DNA of 64,000 nucleotides from Poseidonocella sp. HB161398 (GCF_005870025.1 NZ_VATA01000004.1:228233-292232), one strand, 5' to 3'. Shown: positions 44,372-55,198, numbered from the stretch's first letter. Notes: generated by a model from the letters alone, not told the origin. Numbers and translations: made by a program.

Positions 44372-44399
44372 TTGCACTTCTGCCCAAGAAGAGTATTGA
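44372..44399 (+). promoter_or_regulatory. putative promoter upstream of rpmF
   Basis: TTGCAC (44372-44377) and TATTGA (44394-44399) are separated by 16 bp in the 185-bp gap before rpmF. They would give the ribosomal protein gene its own promoter. Found by eye. Confidence 0.45.
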
Positions 44400-44524
44400 A
44401 CCGGTCTCGTTTTCAGGGCTGGTCAGCCGCGGGCTCCGGCCCCGTTGCCGTCCCTATTCGCCGGGCCCGCGGGCCCAGATCGCAAACCAACCCGGGCATG
44501 CCCCGGCCCACCTGAGGTTGAGAC

Positions 44525-44731
44525 ATGGCAGTCCCCCAGAATAAAGTCACCAAATCCCGCCGCAACATGCGCCGTTCGCATGACGCGCTGACCGCGGGCA
44601 ACCCGGCAGAGTGCCCGAACTGCGGCGAGCTGAAGCGCCCGCACCACGTCTGCGGTGCCTGCGGCCACTATGACGACCGCGAAGTCGTTGCTGCTGCTGA
44701 AGAAGTCGATCTCGAAGACGACGCGGCATAA
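44525..44731 (+). CDS. rpmF: 50S ribosomal protein L32
   Basis: A 68-residue L32. It starts [20 protein letters not shown] and has the zinc-ribbon-like cysteine pairs CPNC and CGAC (about residues 32-35 and 48-51). The C-terminal acidic tail is common in this group. It stands in the conserved DUF177-rpmF-plsX-fabH order, 21 bp before plsX. Confidence 0.96.
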   Translation: MAVPQNKVTKSRRNMRRSHDALTAGNPAECPNCGELKRPHHVCGACGHYDDREVVAAAEEVDLEDDAA

Positions 44732-44752
44732 GCCACGGCACAGACGCGGGAC

Positions 44753-45865
44753 ATGGCGAATACGGCACAGCCCAGAAAGGGCAACGGCGATTCCGGTGCT
44801 ATCGTCCTGTCCATTGACGCGATGGGCGGGGACAACGGCCCCGCCGTCGTACTGAGTGGCCTGAACAAGGCGCTCTGGCGCAATCCACGCCTGCGCTTCC
44901 TGGTCTTCGGCAACAAGGCCGAGCTGGACCCGCTCGTGCAGAAGCGCCCGCTCCTGCGGGAACGCTGCGAGATCCGCCATGCCGAGGGCGTGGTCACGAT
45001 GGATTCGAAACCGAGCCACGTGATGCGCCACGGCAAGAACACCTCGATGTGGGCCGCCATCGACGCGGTCCGCGACGGCGAGGCCCGTGCCTGCGTTTCC
45101 TGCGGCAATACCGGCGCGCTGATGGCGCTGTCGATGATCCGGCTGCGCAAGCTGCCGGGCGTGAACCGCCCGGCGATCGCCTGCCTCTGGCCGTCGCGCA
45201 ATCCGGCCGGCTTCAATGTCATGCTCGATGTCGGCGCCGATATCCGCGCCGAAGCCGAGGATCTGGTGCAGTACGCCCTGATGGGCGCCTTCTACGCCCA
45301 GATCGCGCTCGAGCAGGAGCGCCCGCGCATCGGCCTGCTGAATGTCGGCACCGAAGAGCACAAGGGCCGCGCGGAACTCAAAGTCGCCCATGACATGCTC
45401 GTCGAGACCGCCAAGGGCGGTCTTTTCGACTATGCAGGCTATATCGAGGGCGGCGACATTCCCTCTGACAAGATCGACGTGATCGTCACTGACGGCTTCA
45501 CCGGCAATATCGCCCTGAAGACCGGCGAGGGCACGGCCCGGCTGGTCTCGGACGCGCTGAAGCAGGCCTTCCGCCATTCCATCCTGTCGCGCATCGCCTC
45601 CCTGCTGGCCCTGCCCTCGCTGCTCAGGCTGCGCAAGCGGATCGACCCGCGCCGGGTCAATGGCGGCGTCTTCCTCGGGCTCAACGGCACCGTGGTGAAG
45701 TCGCACGGCTCTTCCGACGCGATGGGCGTGCGCTCTGCGGTGAAGCTGGCCTTCGAGCTGGCCCGCGCGGATCTGCCCGGCCAGCTGGCCCATCGGGTTG
45801 CATCCGTCGAAGAGGCGCGCCAAGGTGCCGCCCAGATCGGGCAGCTATACGGTAATCAAAAATGA
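44753..45865 (+). CDS. plsX: phosphate acyltransferase PlsX
   Basis: PlsX makes acyl-phosphate from acyl-ACP for phosphatidic acid synthesis. The 370-residue protein has [19 protein letters not shown] near the start, [21 protein letters not shown] and [18 protein letters not shown], all typical. The first about 15 residues are extra and poorly conserved, so a later start is possible. It overlaps fabH by 4 bases (ATGA at 45862-45865). Confidence 0.95.
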   Translation: MANTAQPRKGNGDSGAIVLSIDAMGGDNGPAVVLSGLNKALWRNPRLRFLVFGNKAELDPLVQKRPLLRERCEIRHAEGVVTMDSKPSHVMRHGKNTSMWAAIDAVRDGEARACVSCGNTGALMALSMIRLRKLPGVNRPAIACLWPSRNPAGFNVMLDVGADIRAEAEDLVQYALMGAFYAQIALEQERPRIGLLNVGTEEHKGRAELKVAHDMLVETAKGGLFDYAGYIEGGDIPSDKIDVIVTDGFTGNIALKTGEGTARLVSDALKQAFRHSILSRIASLLALPSLLRLRKRIDPRRVNGGVFLGLNGTVVKSHGSSDAMGVRSAVKLAFELARADLPGQLAHRVASVEEARQGAAQIGQLYGNQK

Positions 45866-46836
45866 CAAGACGCGCGATGATCCGGGGGGTGGGCCACTGC
45901 CTGCCCGAACGCATCGTCCCCAACAGCTACTTCGAAAGCCTGGTCGACACGTCCGACGAATGGATCCGGACGCGCAGCGGGATCGAGCGGCGGCATTTCG
46001 CGGCCGAGGGCGAGACCACCTCGGATCTCGCGGCGGCCGCGGCAGAGGCGGCGCTGAAGGATGCCGGGCTGGAGCCCGACGATATCGACGCGATCGTGGT
46101 GGCGACCTCCACCGCCGACCTGACCTTCCCCTCCTGCGCGACCATGGTGCAGGCCAAGCTCGGCATGACCCGCGGCTTCGCCTATGACGTCCAGGCGGTC
46201 TGCGCGGGCTTCATCTTCGCGCTCACCAATGCCAACGGGCTGATCCTCTCGGGCCAGGCCGAGCGCGTGCTGGTGATCGGCGCCGAGACCTTCTCGCGGA
46301 TCATGGACTGGACCGACCGCGGCACCTGCGTGCTGTTCGGCGACGGCGCGGGCGCGCTGATCCTCGAGGCCGGCGAGGGCCAGGGCGGCGTGGCCGACCG
46401 CGGCATCCTCGCCTCGGATCTGAATTCCGACGGGCGCTACAAGGACATCCTCTATGTCGATGGCGGCGTCTCCGAGACCCAGACCACCGGCTTCCTGCGG
46501 ATGCAGGGCAAGGAGGTCTTCCGCCATGCCGTGGAAAAGCTCGCCTCCACCGCCAGGACCTCGCTGGAGAAGCTGGGGCTGACCGGCGAGGACATCGACT
46601 GGATCGTCCCGCACCAGGCGAATCTGCGCATCATCAAGGGCACGGCGCACAAGCTGGGCGTGCCGATGGAGCGGGTGATCGTCACCGTGCAGGACCATGG
46701 CAACACCTCTGCCGCCTCGATTCCGCTGGCCCTCTCGGTCGGCAAGGCCGAGGGCAAGATCAAGCCCGGCGACCTCGTCGTGGTCGAGGCGATCGGCGGC
46801 GGTCTGGCCTGGGGATCAGCGGTCATCCGCTGGTAA
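45862..46836 (+). CDS. fabH: beta-ketoacyl-ACP synthase III
   Basis: FabH starts fatty-acid synthesis by condensing acetyl-CoA with malonyl-ACP. The 324-residue enzyme has the complete triad: Cys114 in [10 protein letters not shown], His251 in [12 protein letters not shown] and Asn281 in [14 protein letters not shown]. It is translationally coupled to plsX. Confidence 0.97.
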   Translation: MTRRAMIRGVGHCLPERIVPNSYFESLVDTSDEWIRTRSGIERRHFAAEGETTSDLAAAAAEAALKDAGLEPDDIDAIVVATSTADLTFPSCATMVQAKLGMTRGFAYDVQAVCAGFIFALTNANGLILSGQAERVLVIGAETFSRIMDWTDRGTCVLFGDGAGALILEAGEGQGGVADRGILASDLNSDGRYKDILYVDGGVSETQTTGFLRMQGKEVFRHAVEKLASTARTSLEKLGLTGEDIDWIVPHQANLRIIKGTAHKLGVPMERVIVTVQDHGNTSAASIPLALSVGKAEGKIKPGDLVVVEAIGGGLAWGSAVIRW

Positions 46837-46939
46837 ACCGGCCTCGCGGCCAAGCCATTGAGTTCCGGGGATATTGACTCTCGAACCGCCCCGTTCCTAT
46901 GGTCAGGCAACCGCAGGCAGCAGATCAACGGGGGGACGG

Positions 46940-47248
46940 ATGACCGGAAAGACTCTGACACGCATGGACCTGAGCGAGGCAGTATTCCGCGAGGTCGGAC
47001 TGTCGCGGAACGAATCCGCGCAGCTGGTCGAGTCGGTGCTCGCGCATCTCAGCGATGCGCTGGCCTCGGGCGACAGCGTGAAGATTTCCTCCTTCGGCAC
47101 GTTCAACGTGCGCGAGAAGGCCGCCCGGGTCGGGCGCAACCCCAAGACCGGGCAGGAAGTGCCGATCCATCCGCGGCGCGTCCTCACCTTCCGCCCCTCG
47201 CATCTCATGAAAGAGCGGGTCGCGCAGGGTAACCGTCCGGAAACCTGA
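46940..47248 (+). CDS. ihfA: integration host factor alpha subunit
   Basis: A 102-residue DNA-bending protein of the HU/IHF family. It starts [43 protein letters not shown] is the family signature, with the intercalating proline in the beta arm ([13 protein letters not shown]). The ATG at 46940 follows GGGGGACG. It lies between fabH and the MerR gene, as commonly seen. Confidence 0.95.
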   Translation: MTGKTLTRMDLSEAVFREVGLSRNESAQLVESVLAHLSDALASGDSVKISSFGTFNVREKAARVGRNPKTGQEVPIHPRRVLTFRPSHLMKERVAQGNRPET

Positions 47249-47327
47249 TCCCGGTTAACATACCCTGACCGGCCCGGTCGCTGCCGCTGCGGCGGCGGGC
47301 CAATGACACTTGGCTGGCGGGCAGATG

Positions 47328-50156
47328 ATGGAAAAGTCTCCGGACGCGTTCCGTACCATTTCCGAAGTTTCCAAATGGCTGGACACGCCGACGCATGTGC
47401 TGCGCTTCTGGGAAAGCCGCTTTCCCCAGGTCGCGCCGGTGCAGCGCGCCGGCGGCCGACGCTACTACCGGCCCGACGATGTCCGGCTGCTCGGCGGCAT
47501 CAAGGACCTGCTGCATGTCCAGGGGCACAGCATCCGCGACGTGCAGGACATGCTGGCCTCGGACGGGGTCGAGGCCGTCGCCGCCCGCAGCGCGCCGGTC
47601 GATCTGGCCCAGCCCGCCGCGCCCGCGCCGCGCACGCCCGGGCGGCTGAATTTCATCGCCGATCCCGAACCCGCCGACGCGCCCGCCGATCCGGCCGGGC
47701 CCGCAGAGGATCCCCCCGGGGATTTCGCCGAGGCCTATGCAGAACTGGCCGCGCTCGACGGGCTCGGCAATCTCGATCCCGACGCCGACGAATCCGGCGG
47801 CGACTTCGCCCCCGAAGACGACCCGGCCGCGCTCGACGGTCTCTCCGCAGGCGCCCATGCCCCGGCGCCCACCGGCGATCCGGCCGCGGATGCGGCGGCA
47901 GCTCGCGCGGCGGACGGCATTCCGGGGCCCGTGCAGGGCGGAGCCTCCGCCACGGCAGGCTCGGACGAGCTGCCCGAAAGCGGATCCGGAGAAAGCTGGG
48001 CGGCCGCCCCGGCCGAGGAGGCCGACGGCATGGACGGCCCGATCGATCCGGCGCCTGCCACTGCCTCGGCGGACCCCGAGCTGCCCCGGCCCGAGGCCGT
48101 GGCAGGCGGGGCACAGCCGCCTGCAGCGGAGGGCTGGCCCTCCTTCTCCGACACCCCGCCCAGCCCGATGGACGCGGGCTCTGCTCCCGAGGACTGGAGC
48201 GCGGACCCGTCTTCGGCCGAGGAGACCGCAGAGACGCCCTACGGCATGGACGACGCCATGCTTTCGCAGCCGGCTCCGGACATGGAGCAGCCCGCTGTCG
48301 CAGAAGGCTGGCCCGCCGGATTCGGAAGCGCGGCAGGCGCTGCGCCTGCGGATGCCGGGATGGACGTCCCGGGCCCGGAGATCAGCGCCGATTACGGGGA
48401 GACCGGTCACGACCCCGTCGAGACGGAGCTCTCGGCCGAAGCCGGAACCGGCGAGCCCGATGGCGGCTTTGCATCGGCGGAACACCCCGAAGCCGGGACC
48501 ATGGACCATGATCCGCAAGAGCCCGCCTTCGCTGCGCCCGGCGAATTCGAACCTTCGGAACCGGCTTCCGCAGATTCTGGCGCCAGTGACGGCGACGCGG
48601 ACAGCGTCGAAGAGGACGTCCCGGCCGCCGCCGATCTGGAGCAGACCGGAGCGTTCACTCCCTGGGGCCGCACACCGGACAGCCCTGCGGGGCAAGCCGA
48701 TACGTCAGCGCTCGACGAGAGCGAGGCGTCGCCCGCCATCGCTGCACCCATGGCAGACGGCACCGATCCGTCAGCTGCCAGCTTCTCCTCTCAGGACATT
48801 GCCGATGACGATGAAGCCGGAGACGTCGGCACGGCCGCAGACGTCCCCGCTGCGCCTGTGCCGGCAGCCGCCGAAGCAGCGGACTCAACCGGAATGGCGC
48901 CGCTGGACGGCCCCGTCAGGATGGAGACCGCCTCGGACCCGTCACCTCCGGATGCAGAAGATGCGGACAGCATTGGCGAGACCGACGGCAGCACGGCAGA
49001 TCCTTTCGGAGAAACGACGCCGAGCGCCGCCGAAGGGCCGGACGTAAGCGGAATGGCGCCTCTTGCCGAGCCTGCGGACATAGAGGAGAGCGCCGCGCCG
49101 TCGACCTCCAGCTTTGCCGCGCCGCCCCTGGAAGACGCGCCCGCGCCGGTCTCTGAAGCCCCCTTTGCTGATCCGCAGGAGGAGGACGACCCGCTCGCGC
49201 CCGCCGGAACCGTTGCGACGGATGCCCTGGGCGCAGGTGACGACGAGAGTGCGGACGCCCCCTTCCCCGCCGCAGCCGAAACGGCCGGGCCTGATGGCGA
49301 TCCAGGCCCCGCCATGGCCGATGGCATGGACGGGGCTGGCGACCCGGAGGACATCTCCGGCGCCGCCCTGCTGCCTGCCGACGATGACGGCGCCGCGGGC
49401 TGGCCCTCGGCCTTCGGCAGCGATCCCGACGACGGGGATGCCAGCGAGACCGCCGACGCCATGCCCGAGCCGCTCGATGGCGGCGACGGGCCCAGCGAAA
49501 GCGGCGATGCCTGGCCCTCGGCCTTCGGCGATGGCGCGGGCCCGCAGGCGCCCGGCCTTCCCGGTCAGGAGACCGGGACCGAGGAGCCGATGGCCGACAC
49601 CGGAGAGTCCGCGGAAGAGGTGCCCGCCGATCCGCCGCCCGTCTTCCAGCGCCATTGGCAGCGGCCTCCTGCGCCGCCGCCCGCGGCCGTGCCTCCGGCG
49701 CCCGCGGCCGAGCTCGGCGGGTTCCGGACCCGGCGCGACCGGCCCGGACAGCAGGACCGCCCGGCGATCCAGGGATTCTTCTTCAACGATCTCGAGCAGG
49801 ACGTCCTGCCGCCGCCCGCCTCCGCCCTGGAAAAGGAGGAGCTGGAGCCGGGACAGGGCTATTCGGCGCTCGATGCGCTGGCCGGAGGAAAGGCGCCCGG
49901 CACGGACGAGATGGACGATGCCCCAACGGACGCGCTACCTGCCGCGGCGCCCGCGCCGCAGCTGCAGAGCGTGCCGCGCCCGGTCCTGCCCGTCGATCCG
50001 CCCGCCGCCGCGCCTGCCTGGCCCGCCCTGCCCACCCAGGCAGCCGAGCTGCGCGCGCTCGGACGCCAGGCGATTCTGGACCGTCTGGGCCGCGACGAAG
50101 CCGCCCGGCAGCTGGCCCGTCTGGCCGCCCTGCGCGACCGCCTGGGCGCCGCGTAG
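47328..50156 (+). CDS. MerR family regulator with about 860-residue acidic low-complexity extension
   Basis: A 942-residue protein. Residues about 8-80 form a MerR-type helix-turn-helix: [48 protein letters not shown]. The rest to about residue 780 is rich in Asp, Glu, Ala, Pro, Ser and Gly, with a recurring motif of the type (E)GWPSxFG seen at least four times (GWPSFSD, GWPAGFG, GWPSAFG, AWPSAFG). The C-terminus is ordered again ([13 protein letters not shown], and a final [13 protein letters not shown] helix). The frame is open throughout. ATG 47325 or 47328 is the start. Target genes are unknown. Confidence 0.85.
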   Translation: MEKSPDAFRTISEVSKWLDTPTHVLRFWESRFPQVAPVQRAGGRRYYRPDDVRLLGGIKDLLHVQGHSIRDVQDMLASDGVEAVAARSAPVDLAQPAAPAPRTPGRLNFIADPEPADAPADPAGPAEDPPGDFAEAYAELAALDGLGNLDPDADESGGDFAPEDDPAALDGLSAGAHAPAPTGDPAADAAAARAADGIPGPVQGGASATAGSDELPESGSGESWAAAPAEEADGMDGPIDPAPATASADPELPRPEAVAGGAQPPAAEGWPSFSDTPPSPMDAGSAPEDWSADPSSAEETAETPYGMDDAMLSQPAPDMEQPAVAEGWPAGFGSAAGAAPADAGMDVPGPEISADYGETGHDPVETELSAEAGTGEPDGGFASAEHPEAGTMDHDPQEPAFAAPGEFEPSEPASADSGASDGDADSVEEDVPAAADLEQTGAFTPWGRTPDSPAGQADTSALDESEASPAIAAPMADGTDPSAASFSSQDIADDDEAGDVGTAADVPAAPVPAAAEAADSTGMAPLDGPVRMETASDPSPPDAEDADSIGETDGSTADPFGETTPSAAEGPDVSGMAPLAEPADIEESAAPSTSSFAAPPLEDAPAPVSEAPFADPQEEDDPLAPAGTVATDALGAGDDESADAPFPAAAETAGPDGDPGPAMADGMDGAGDPEDISGAALLPADDDGAAGWPSAFGSDPDDGDASETADAMPEPLDGGDGPSESGDAWPSAFGDGAGPQAPGLPGQETGTEEPMADTGESAEEVPADPPPVFQRHWQRPPAPPPAAVPPAPAAELGGFRTRRDRPGQQDRPAIQGFFFNDLEQDVLPPPASALEKEELEPGQGYSALDALAGGKAPGTDEMDDAPTDALPAAAPAPQLQSVPRPVLPVDPPAAAPAWPALPTQAAELRALGRQAILDRLGRDEAARQLARLAALRDRLGAA

Positions 50157-50223
50157 GCATTTCCGAAATTTCTGTCTTTTTCGCCTTGCGGCCGCCGGAG
50201 AAAACAGTAGAAGAGCCAAACGT

Positions 50224-50301
50224 CGGGCCATGGCGCAGCCTGGTTAGCGCGTCCGTCTGGGGGACGGAAGGTCGTGAGTTCGAATCTCGCTGGCCCGACC
50301 A
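50224..50301 (+). tRNA. tRNA-Pro (GGG anticodon)
   Basis: The acceptor stem CGGGCCA (50224-50230) pairs with TGGCCCG (50291-50297). The anticodon arm TCCGT-CTGGGGG-ACGGA gives anticodon GGG. The T arm contains GTTCGAATC, and CCA is encoded at 50299-50301. Confidence 0.95.
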
Positions 50302-50333
50302 TTTAAGACCGCACGATACGACGTGGAGGATCC

Positions 50334-51449
50334 ATGACCGCACTTAACGGACAGGGGGTCCTGCCACGGCAGCTGCTGGCTGCGCTCGCCTCCCAGGGGG
50401 TGATCGCGCCAGAGCTGCCCTTCGTGGACGGCCAGATCCAGCCTGCTTCCCTCGACCTGCGGCTCGGCCGCACCGCCCACCGGCTAAGGGCCTCGTTCCT
50501 GGCCGGGCGCGACGCGACGATCTCCGACAGGCTGCCGGATTTCCTGATGCACACGATCGACCTCTCCGAGGGCGCGGTGCTGGAAAAGGGCTGCGTCTAC
50601 CTCGTCCCGCTGATGGAGCGGCTGTCCCTGCCCGCCGACTTGGAGGGCATCGCCAACGCCAAGAGCTCCACCGGGCGGCTCGACCTGCTGACCCGGCTGG
50701 TCACCGACAACGGCACCGAATTCGACCGCATCCCGGCCGGCTATGACGGCCCGCTCTATGCCGAGATCTGCCCGCGCAGCTTCTCGGTGCTCGTGCGCCC
50801 GGGCATGCGGCTGAACCAGATCCGGCTGCGCCGCGGCCGGGCTGTGATCACCGATGCCGAACTGGCCGCACGCCACGCGGCCGAGCCGCTGGTCGATGGC
50901 GGCCCGGCGGTGATCTCCGAGGGGCTCGGCTTCTCCGTCGATCTCAGCCCGGGGCCCGGCGGGCTCGTCGGCTACCGCGCCAAGCCGCATACCGGGGTGG
51001 TCGATCTCGACCGGATCGGCGAATACCCGGTGCGCGACTTCTGGGACCGGCTGGAAACCGACGAGCGGCGGCTGATCCTCGATCCCGGCGCCTTCTACAT
51101 CCTCGTCAGCCGCGAGGCGGTGACGATCCCGCCCGACTGCGCCGCCGAGATGGCGCCCTATTTCGCCATGGTCGGCGAGTTCCGGGTGCATTACGCGGGC
51201 TTCTTCGATCCCGGCTTCGGCCATTCCGCGGCCGGCGGCCAGGGCGCGCGCGGCGTGCTAGAGGTGCGCTGCCACGAGGCGCCCTTCGCGCTCGATCACG
51301 GCCAGGTCGTGGGGCGGCTGCTCTATGAACGCATGACCGAGCGTCCGGACGTGCTCTATGGCGCCGACATGGCGTCGAACTACCAGGGCCAGGGCTTGAA
51401 GCTGGCCAAGCATTTCGCCCCCGACCCCGCCTGCGGAGGACATTCATGA
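50334..51449 (+). CDS. dcd: 2'-deoxycytidine 5'-triphosphate deaminase, long bimodular form
   Basis: A 371-residue member of the dCTP deaminase/dUTPase superfamily, about twice the length of E. coli Dcd. Two dUTPase-fold halves are visible. The first has [12 protein letters not shown] and [21 protein letters not shown]; the second has FSVDLS and [21 protein letters not shown]. It deaminates dCTP toward dUTP/dUMP for thymidylate synthesis. It follows tRNA-Pro by 32 bp and overlaps queF by 4 bases. Confidence 0.9.
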   Translation: MTALNGQGVLPRQLLAALASQGVIAPELPFVDGQIQPASLDLRLGRTAHRLRASFLAGRDATISDRLPDFLMHTIDLSEGAVLEKGCVYLVPLMERLSLPADLEGIANAKSSTGRLDLLTRLVTDNGTEFDRIPAGYDGPLYAEICPRSFSVLVRPGMRLNQIRLRRGRAVITDAELAARHAAEPLVDGGPAVISEGLGFSVDLSPGPGGLVGYRAKPHTGVVDLDRIGEYPVRDFWDRLETDERRLILDPGAFYILVSREAVTIPPDCAAEMAPYFAMVGEFRVHYAGFFDPGFGHSAAGGQGARGVLEVRCHEAPFALDHGQVVGRLLYERMTERPDVLYGADMASNYQGQGLKLAKHFAPDPACGGHS

Positions 51450-51910
51450 CCGAGGAGCGCTATACCGGCCTGACCCAGCTGGGCGGCCAGAGCGACATGC
51501 CCGCGAGCCCCGAGGCCGCGGAGCTGGAGCGGGTGCCGAATGCCCGCGCCGAGATGGATTACGTGGTGCGCTTCACCTGCCCGGAATTCACCTCGCTCTG
51601 CCCGATGACCGGCCAGCCGGATTTCGCCCATCTGGTGATCGACTACGTGCCGGACCAGTGGCTGGTGGAATCGAAATCGCTGAAGCTCTTCCTCGCCTCG
51701 TTCCGCAATCACGGCTCGTTCCACGAGGACTGCACGCTGATGGTGGCCTCGCGCCTGGTGGAGCTGCTCTCGCCGCGCTGGCTGCGGATCGGCGGCTACT
51801 GGTATCCGCGCGGCGGCATCCCGATCGACGTCTTCTGGCAGACCGGACCGGTGCCCGCGGGCGTCTGGCTGCCCGACCAGGGCGTGCCGCCCTATCGCGG
51901 CCGCGGCTGA
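51446..51910 (+). CDS. queF: NADPH-dependent 7-cyano-7-deazaguanine reductase QueF
   Basis: QueF reduces preQ0 to preQ1 in queuosine synthesis. The 154-residue single-module protein has the catalytic Cys52 and Asp59 in [15 protein letters not shown], the NADPH motif [22 protein letters not shown], and the substrate Glu region. It is coupled to dcd by an ATGA overlap (51446-51449). Confidence 0.96.
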   Translation: MTEERYTGLTQLGGQSDMPASPEAAELERVPNARAEMDYVVRFTCPEFTSLCPMTGQPDFAHLVIDYVPDQWLVESKSLKLFLASFRNHGSFHEDCTLMVASRLVELLSPRWLRIGGYWYPRGGIPIDVFWQTGPVPAGVWLPDQGVPPYRGRG

Positions 51911-51914
51911 GGCC

Positions 51915-52268
51915 TCAGACCGGCAGCGCCGCCAGCGCGATGCGGCGCCCTTCCGAGAGAAGCACGTTATAGGTGCGGCAGGCCGCCGGGCTCGACATCG
52001 GCTCGGCACCGATCCCGGCTGCGTCCAGCGTGCTGCGCAGATCGGCAGGCAGGTAGTCCATCTCCGCCCCGGTGCCGAGGAAGAGCACGTCATAGCCCGG
52101 CGCACGCGCCAGGATCTCCTCCAGATCGCCATAGCCGCCCCAGGCGCGGCGCAGCCCGGGCAGGATCAGCAGCCCGCCCTCGATCACCTCGCCGCCGATG
52201 CGGAAGAAGCCGGGGCCGTAGCCCTCGACCGGCGGCGTGTCGGGATAGTCGATTTCGGTCAGGCGCAT
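51915..52268 (-). CDS. Mth938-like domain protein
   Basis: A 117-residue protein of the Mth938/DUF498 family (related to NDUFAF3). It shows the family text GPGFFRIGGEVIEGGLLILP, YDVLFLGTGAEMDYLP and the closing STLDAAGI plus CRTYNVLLSEGRRIALAALP. Function in bacteria is not established. It converges on queF with a 4-bp gap. Confidence 0.85.
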   Translation of the reverse strand: MRLTEIDYPDTPPVEGYGPGFFRIGGEVIEGGLLILPGLRRAWGGYGDLEEILARAPGYDVLFLGTGAEMDYLPADLRSTLDAAGIGAEPMSSPAACRTYNVLLSEGRRIALAALPV

Positions 52269-52316
52269 GGGCGGTCCTCCTCGGCCCTTCCTACTGCGTT
52301 TCGCCGCGATGTTGAA

Positions 52317-52775
52317 TCACGTTTCGCGCTCTCCGGCGGGGCGCACGCCATAGGCGCGGTAGGCCTCCTCGCGGAACGCGTCGTCGCTCTTGCCCGGCCG
52401 GAAGCGGTAGCTCGGCGCCAGGACCGGAGTGTCGCGGTCGATGCGGATGGCGATCACGTGGCGGATCGGGAAGGCGCCGCCGGTCAGCGCCTCGAGCGGT
52501 GCCGCCAGCCGGGCGAATCCGGGACTGTCCGGCGCGAGGATCTCCGCCCGCCCCTCGATCTTGCGGCCGCGCTGCGAGAAGATGTCGATCAGGCTGACGC
52601 AGGCCGCGGGATTGGCGCGCAGGTTCCGCACGCTGCCCGCAGAGGCGATGTCAGCGATGACCATCAGCCCGGGCTCCGGGAAGGCGAAGATCTCCTTCGG
52701 CGAGACATTGGGGCGGCCTTCGGCATCCGCCGTGGCCAGCCAGCAGAGCACCGCGCGTTCGCCCCCGCCCGTCAT
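52317..52775 (-). CDS. pyridoxamine 5'-phosphate oxidase family protein
   Basis: A 152-residue split-barrel flavin-binding protein. Family text includes CWLATADAEGRPNVSPKEIFAF, then SAGSVRNLRANPAACVSLIDIF and KIEGRAEIL. The substrate is unknown; PNPOx-like proteins bind FMN, F420 or heme. The ATG at 52775 overlaps the TauE/SafE stop by 4 bases, so the two are one transcript. Confidence 0.8.
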   Translation of the reverse strand: MTGGGERAVLCWLATADAEGRPNVSPKEIFAFPEPGLMVIADIASAGSVRNLRANPAACVSLIDIFSQRGRKIEGRAEILAPDSPGFARLAAPLEALTGGAFPIRHVIAIRIDRDTPVLAPSYRFRPGKSDDAFREEAYRAYGVRPAGERET

Positions 52776-53521
52776 TGCCAGGGGATCCCGGCCAGCACGG
52801 CCAGCGCGATCAGCAGATAGGCGCTCTGGCGGTAGAGCTTCTCCCGCGCGGGATCGAACAGCGCCTGGCCCAGCCGCGACCCGGCGGCATAAGGCAGGAG
52901 CTGCAGCAGGCCGAGCCCGATGGCCGGCCCGCTCAGCAGGCCCTGCAGCGCCAGCTGCGGCAGCAGGAGGACCGAGAGCACGGTGAGAAAGACCAGCGTG
53001 TTCGCGCGGTTTGCCGCCGCGCTGCCCTGCCCGCCGAGATGGAAGAGGATCACCACCGGCCCGGTCAGCCCGGTGGCGCCGCCGACCATGCCGGTTGCCG
53101 CGCCCACCAGCGCCCGCGTGCCGCGCCCGGGAACGGCACTGTAGCGCCAGCCCGCCATCAGCGCCGCCAGCGTCAGCGCGACCAGCGCCGACATCATCCA
53201 GCGCAGCGCCAAGGGATCGGCGGTGCGCAGCACCCAGATGCCCAGTGGCGCGGTCAGGAAGGCGGCGCCGATCATCAGCGCGGTCGGTCCCGGCTCCACC
53301 TGCCGCACCGCGCGGGGCACCACCGTCACCAGAGAGGCCAGCGCAGACAGCGCCAGGCCCGCGACCGCCACGGGCGGCGCCACCCAGATCGTCGCGAGCG
53401 GCATGTAGACCAGCGCCGCGCCGAAGCCCGCGAAGCCGTAGATCAGCCCGGCCAGGAAGGTCACGCAGAGCACGGGCACGAGGCCCGGCATGGTCAGGGT
53501 GGCATGGATCAGGTCTTGCAC
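52772..53521 (-). CDS. TauE/SafE family sulfite/anion exporter
   Basis: A 249-residue membrane protein with about eight hydrophobic helices and the glycine-rich repeats of the family (FLAGLIYGFAGFGAALVYMP; TGMVGGATGLTGPVVILF). Members export sulfite, sulfoacetate or other organic anions; the substrate here is unknown. A GTG at 53521 is the chosen start, with GGAGAG 6-11 bp upstream. Confidence 0.87.
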   Translation of the reverse strand: MQDLIHATLTMPGLVPVLCVTFLAGLIYGFAGFGAALVYMPLATIWVAPPVAVAGLALSALASLVTVVPRAVRQVEPGPTALMIGAAFLTAPLGIWVLRTADPLALRWMMSALVALTLAALMAGWRYSAVPGRGTRALVGAATGMVGGATGLTGPVVILFHLGGQGSAAANRANTLVFLTVLSVLLLPQLALQGLLSGPAIGLGLLQLLPYAAGSRLGQALFDPAREKLYRQSAYLLIALAVLAGIPWQ

Positions 53522-53594
53522 ATCGGTCTCTCCGCGGATGATCCCGCATAGGACGGGCGCGGGCCCGGGTCTAGCGCCAGCGCGGCCGCGGCGC

Positions 53595-54416
53595 TCAGGC
53601 CAGTTGGCCGAGCTCCGCCTCGAGCCCGGCGCGGACCTGGCGCTCGGCCGCATCCGCCAGCGCCTTGCGCCCCTCGGCCGCCGGGATCGCCGGATGGTGG
53701 ATCACCGTCACCCGCCCCTGCCGCCGCGCGGCGAGGAGCTGCAGCAGATGCGGCACCATGTCGGTATCGCCCCACCAGCCGTAGAAGCGCGGATCGCCGC
53801 CCTCGGGCGGGTGGTAGGCCAGGGTCAGCGGCTGGACCCGCACCGTTTCGCCGCCGATCGCGCCGAACATCGCGCTGCGGAAGCGCAGGACGCGGCGGCC
53901 GTCGGTGCTGGTGCCCTCGGGGAAGACCATCAGCCGGTGGCCCGCCGCCAGCCGCCCGGCGAGGATGCCGGCCTGGGCGGTCGCCTGCTTCGGATCGCGC
54001 GAGATGAAGACCGTGCCGGTCGCCCGCGCCAGAAGCCCGATGCCCGGCCAGCCCGCGACCTCGGACTTGGCGACGAAATAGAGCGGCCGCACCGCGTTCA
54101 GCACGAAGATGTCGGTCCAGGAGACATGGTTGGCGACCAGGAGCCCGGCCTGCGGGTCGGGACGGCCCTCGATCTGCAGCCGCAGCCCGAGGAGGCGCGG
54201 CACGATGCGGCAGACCCCGACGGTGATCCAGGGCGTCAACGGCCGCCTCTGGCGGCAGAGCGGCGCCTCGGCGAGCCGCAGGAGCAGCATCAGCAGGAGC
54301 CCGGCGCCCAGCACCGCGATCACCGGAAGCCCCCTGGCGGCGACGCGCAGCCAGTCTGCGGCGCCTTCGGGGCGCGACAGGACGGCCGGCTCCTCGGAGT
54401 GCCAGGTGACGCTCAC
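53595..54416 (-). CDS. olsA: lyso-ornithine lipid acyltransferase OlsA
   Basis: A 273-residue membrane-associated acyltransferase of the PlsC family. It has an N-terminal hydrophobic helix (ARGLPVIAVLGAGLLLMLLL), the catalytic NHVSWTD (about residues 96-102) and the acyl-acceptor motif FPEGTSTDG (about 163-171). OlsA adds the second acyl chain to lyso-ornithine lipid. Its start overlaps the olsB stop by 4 bases, which strongly supports the assignment. Confidence 0.88.
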   Translation of the reverse strand: MSVTWHSEEPAVLSRPEGAADWLRVAARGLPVIAVLGAGLLLMLLLRLAEAPLCRQRRPLTPWITVGVCRIVPRLLGLRLQIEGRPDPQAGLLVANHVSWTDIFVLNAVRPLYFVAKSEVAGWPGIGLLARATGTVFISRDPKQATAQAGILAGRLAAGHRLMVFPEGTSTDGRRVLRFRSAMFGAIGGETVRVQPLTLAYHPPEGGDPRFYGWWGDTDMVPHLLQLLAARRQGRVTVIHHPAIPAAEGRKALADAAERQVRAGLEAELGQLA

Positions 54417-55198
54417 CCGCCGAGCCCCTTGGTGTAGATCGCCCGCTGCCGCGCGTTCATCCGCGCCACGTCGAGCACCAGGAAGACATCGGTGGTGTTG
54501 AACTCGCGGTCGACAAAGGCGCCGTCGCCGACGAAGCCCCCGAGCCGCAGATAGGCCTTGATCAGCGCGGGCACGGCGCGCATCGCGGCGGGCTTGTCGA
54601 TCTCCGCCTCCGGCATCCGCTCGAGCGGCTCGTAGAATTGCGGCAGCGTCCGCACCCGCAGATCAACGGGCGCCAGATGGCGGTGATGGAGAAGCGAGAG
54701 CGGGGCCGCCAGCGCCTCCAGATCGGTGCCGTGGAAGCTGGCCGTGCCGAAGAGGATCTCGATCTCGCGCTCGATCGTGTAGGCGGCGAGCTGGGTCCAG
54801 AGATGGAACATCGCCGCCCCGCCGCGGTAGTCGCGATGCAGGCAGGAGCGGCCGAGCTCCAGGAGCTTGCGCCCCGAGGCCTTGAGCACCGAGAGGTCGT
54901 ATTCGCCGTCGCCGTAGAAGCCGCCGGTCTGCGCCACCCGCTCTCCCGGCAGCAGCCGGTAGACGCCGACGACCTGGCGCTCGGGCGTGTCGCCGCGGGC
55001 ATGGTCGAAGACCAGCATGTGGTCGAAGACAGGATCGAAGCGGTCGCGCTCCAGCCGCTCGGCATGGTCGACCATCGGACCGGAGGCGCCGAGCTCTTCG
55101 GCGAAGACCTCGTAGCGCAGGCGCTGCGAGGCGCGCAGCTCGGCCTCGTCGCGCGCCAGCCGGACCTCGAATTGCGGGGCGGCAGCGGCGTCGCTCAC
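54413..55198 (-). CDS. olsB: L-ornithine N-alpha-acyltransferase OlsB
   Basis: A 261-residue GNAT-like enzyme that makes lyso-ornithine lipid. Clear blocks are SQRLRYEVFAEELGA, VVGVYRLLPG, KLLELGRSCLHRDYRGG, ILFGTASFHGTDLEA, HHRHLAP and AYLRLGGFVGDGAFVD. The GTG at 55198 has AAGGGCAGG upstream and begins SDAAAAPQF; an ATG at 55249 in frame is less likely. With olsA it forms an ornithine-lipid operon, possibly phosphate-responsive in relatives. Confidence 0.9.
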   Translation of the reverse strand: MSDAAAAPQFEVRLARDEAELRASQRLRYEVFAEELGASGPMVDHAERLERDRFDPVFDHMLVFDHARGDTPERQVVGVYRLLPGERVAQTGGFYGDGEYDLSVLKASGRKLLELGRSCLHRDYRGGAAMFHLWTQLAAYTIEREIEILFGTASFHGTDLEALAAPLSLLHHRHLAPVDLRVRTLPQFYEPLERMPEAEIDKPAAMRAVPALIKAYLRLGGFVGDGAFVDREFNTTDVFLVLDVARMNARQRAIYTKGLGG

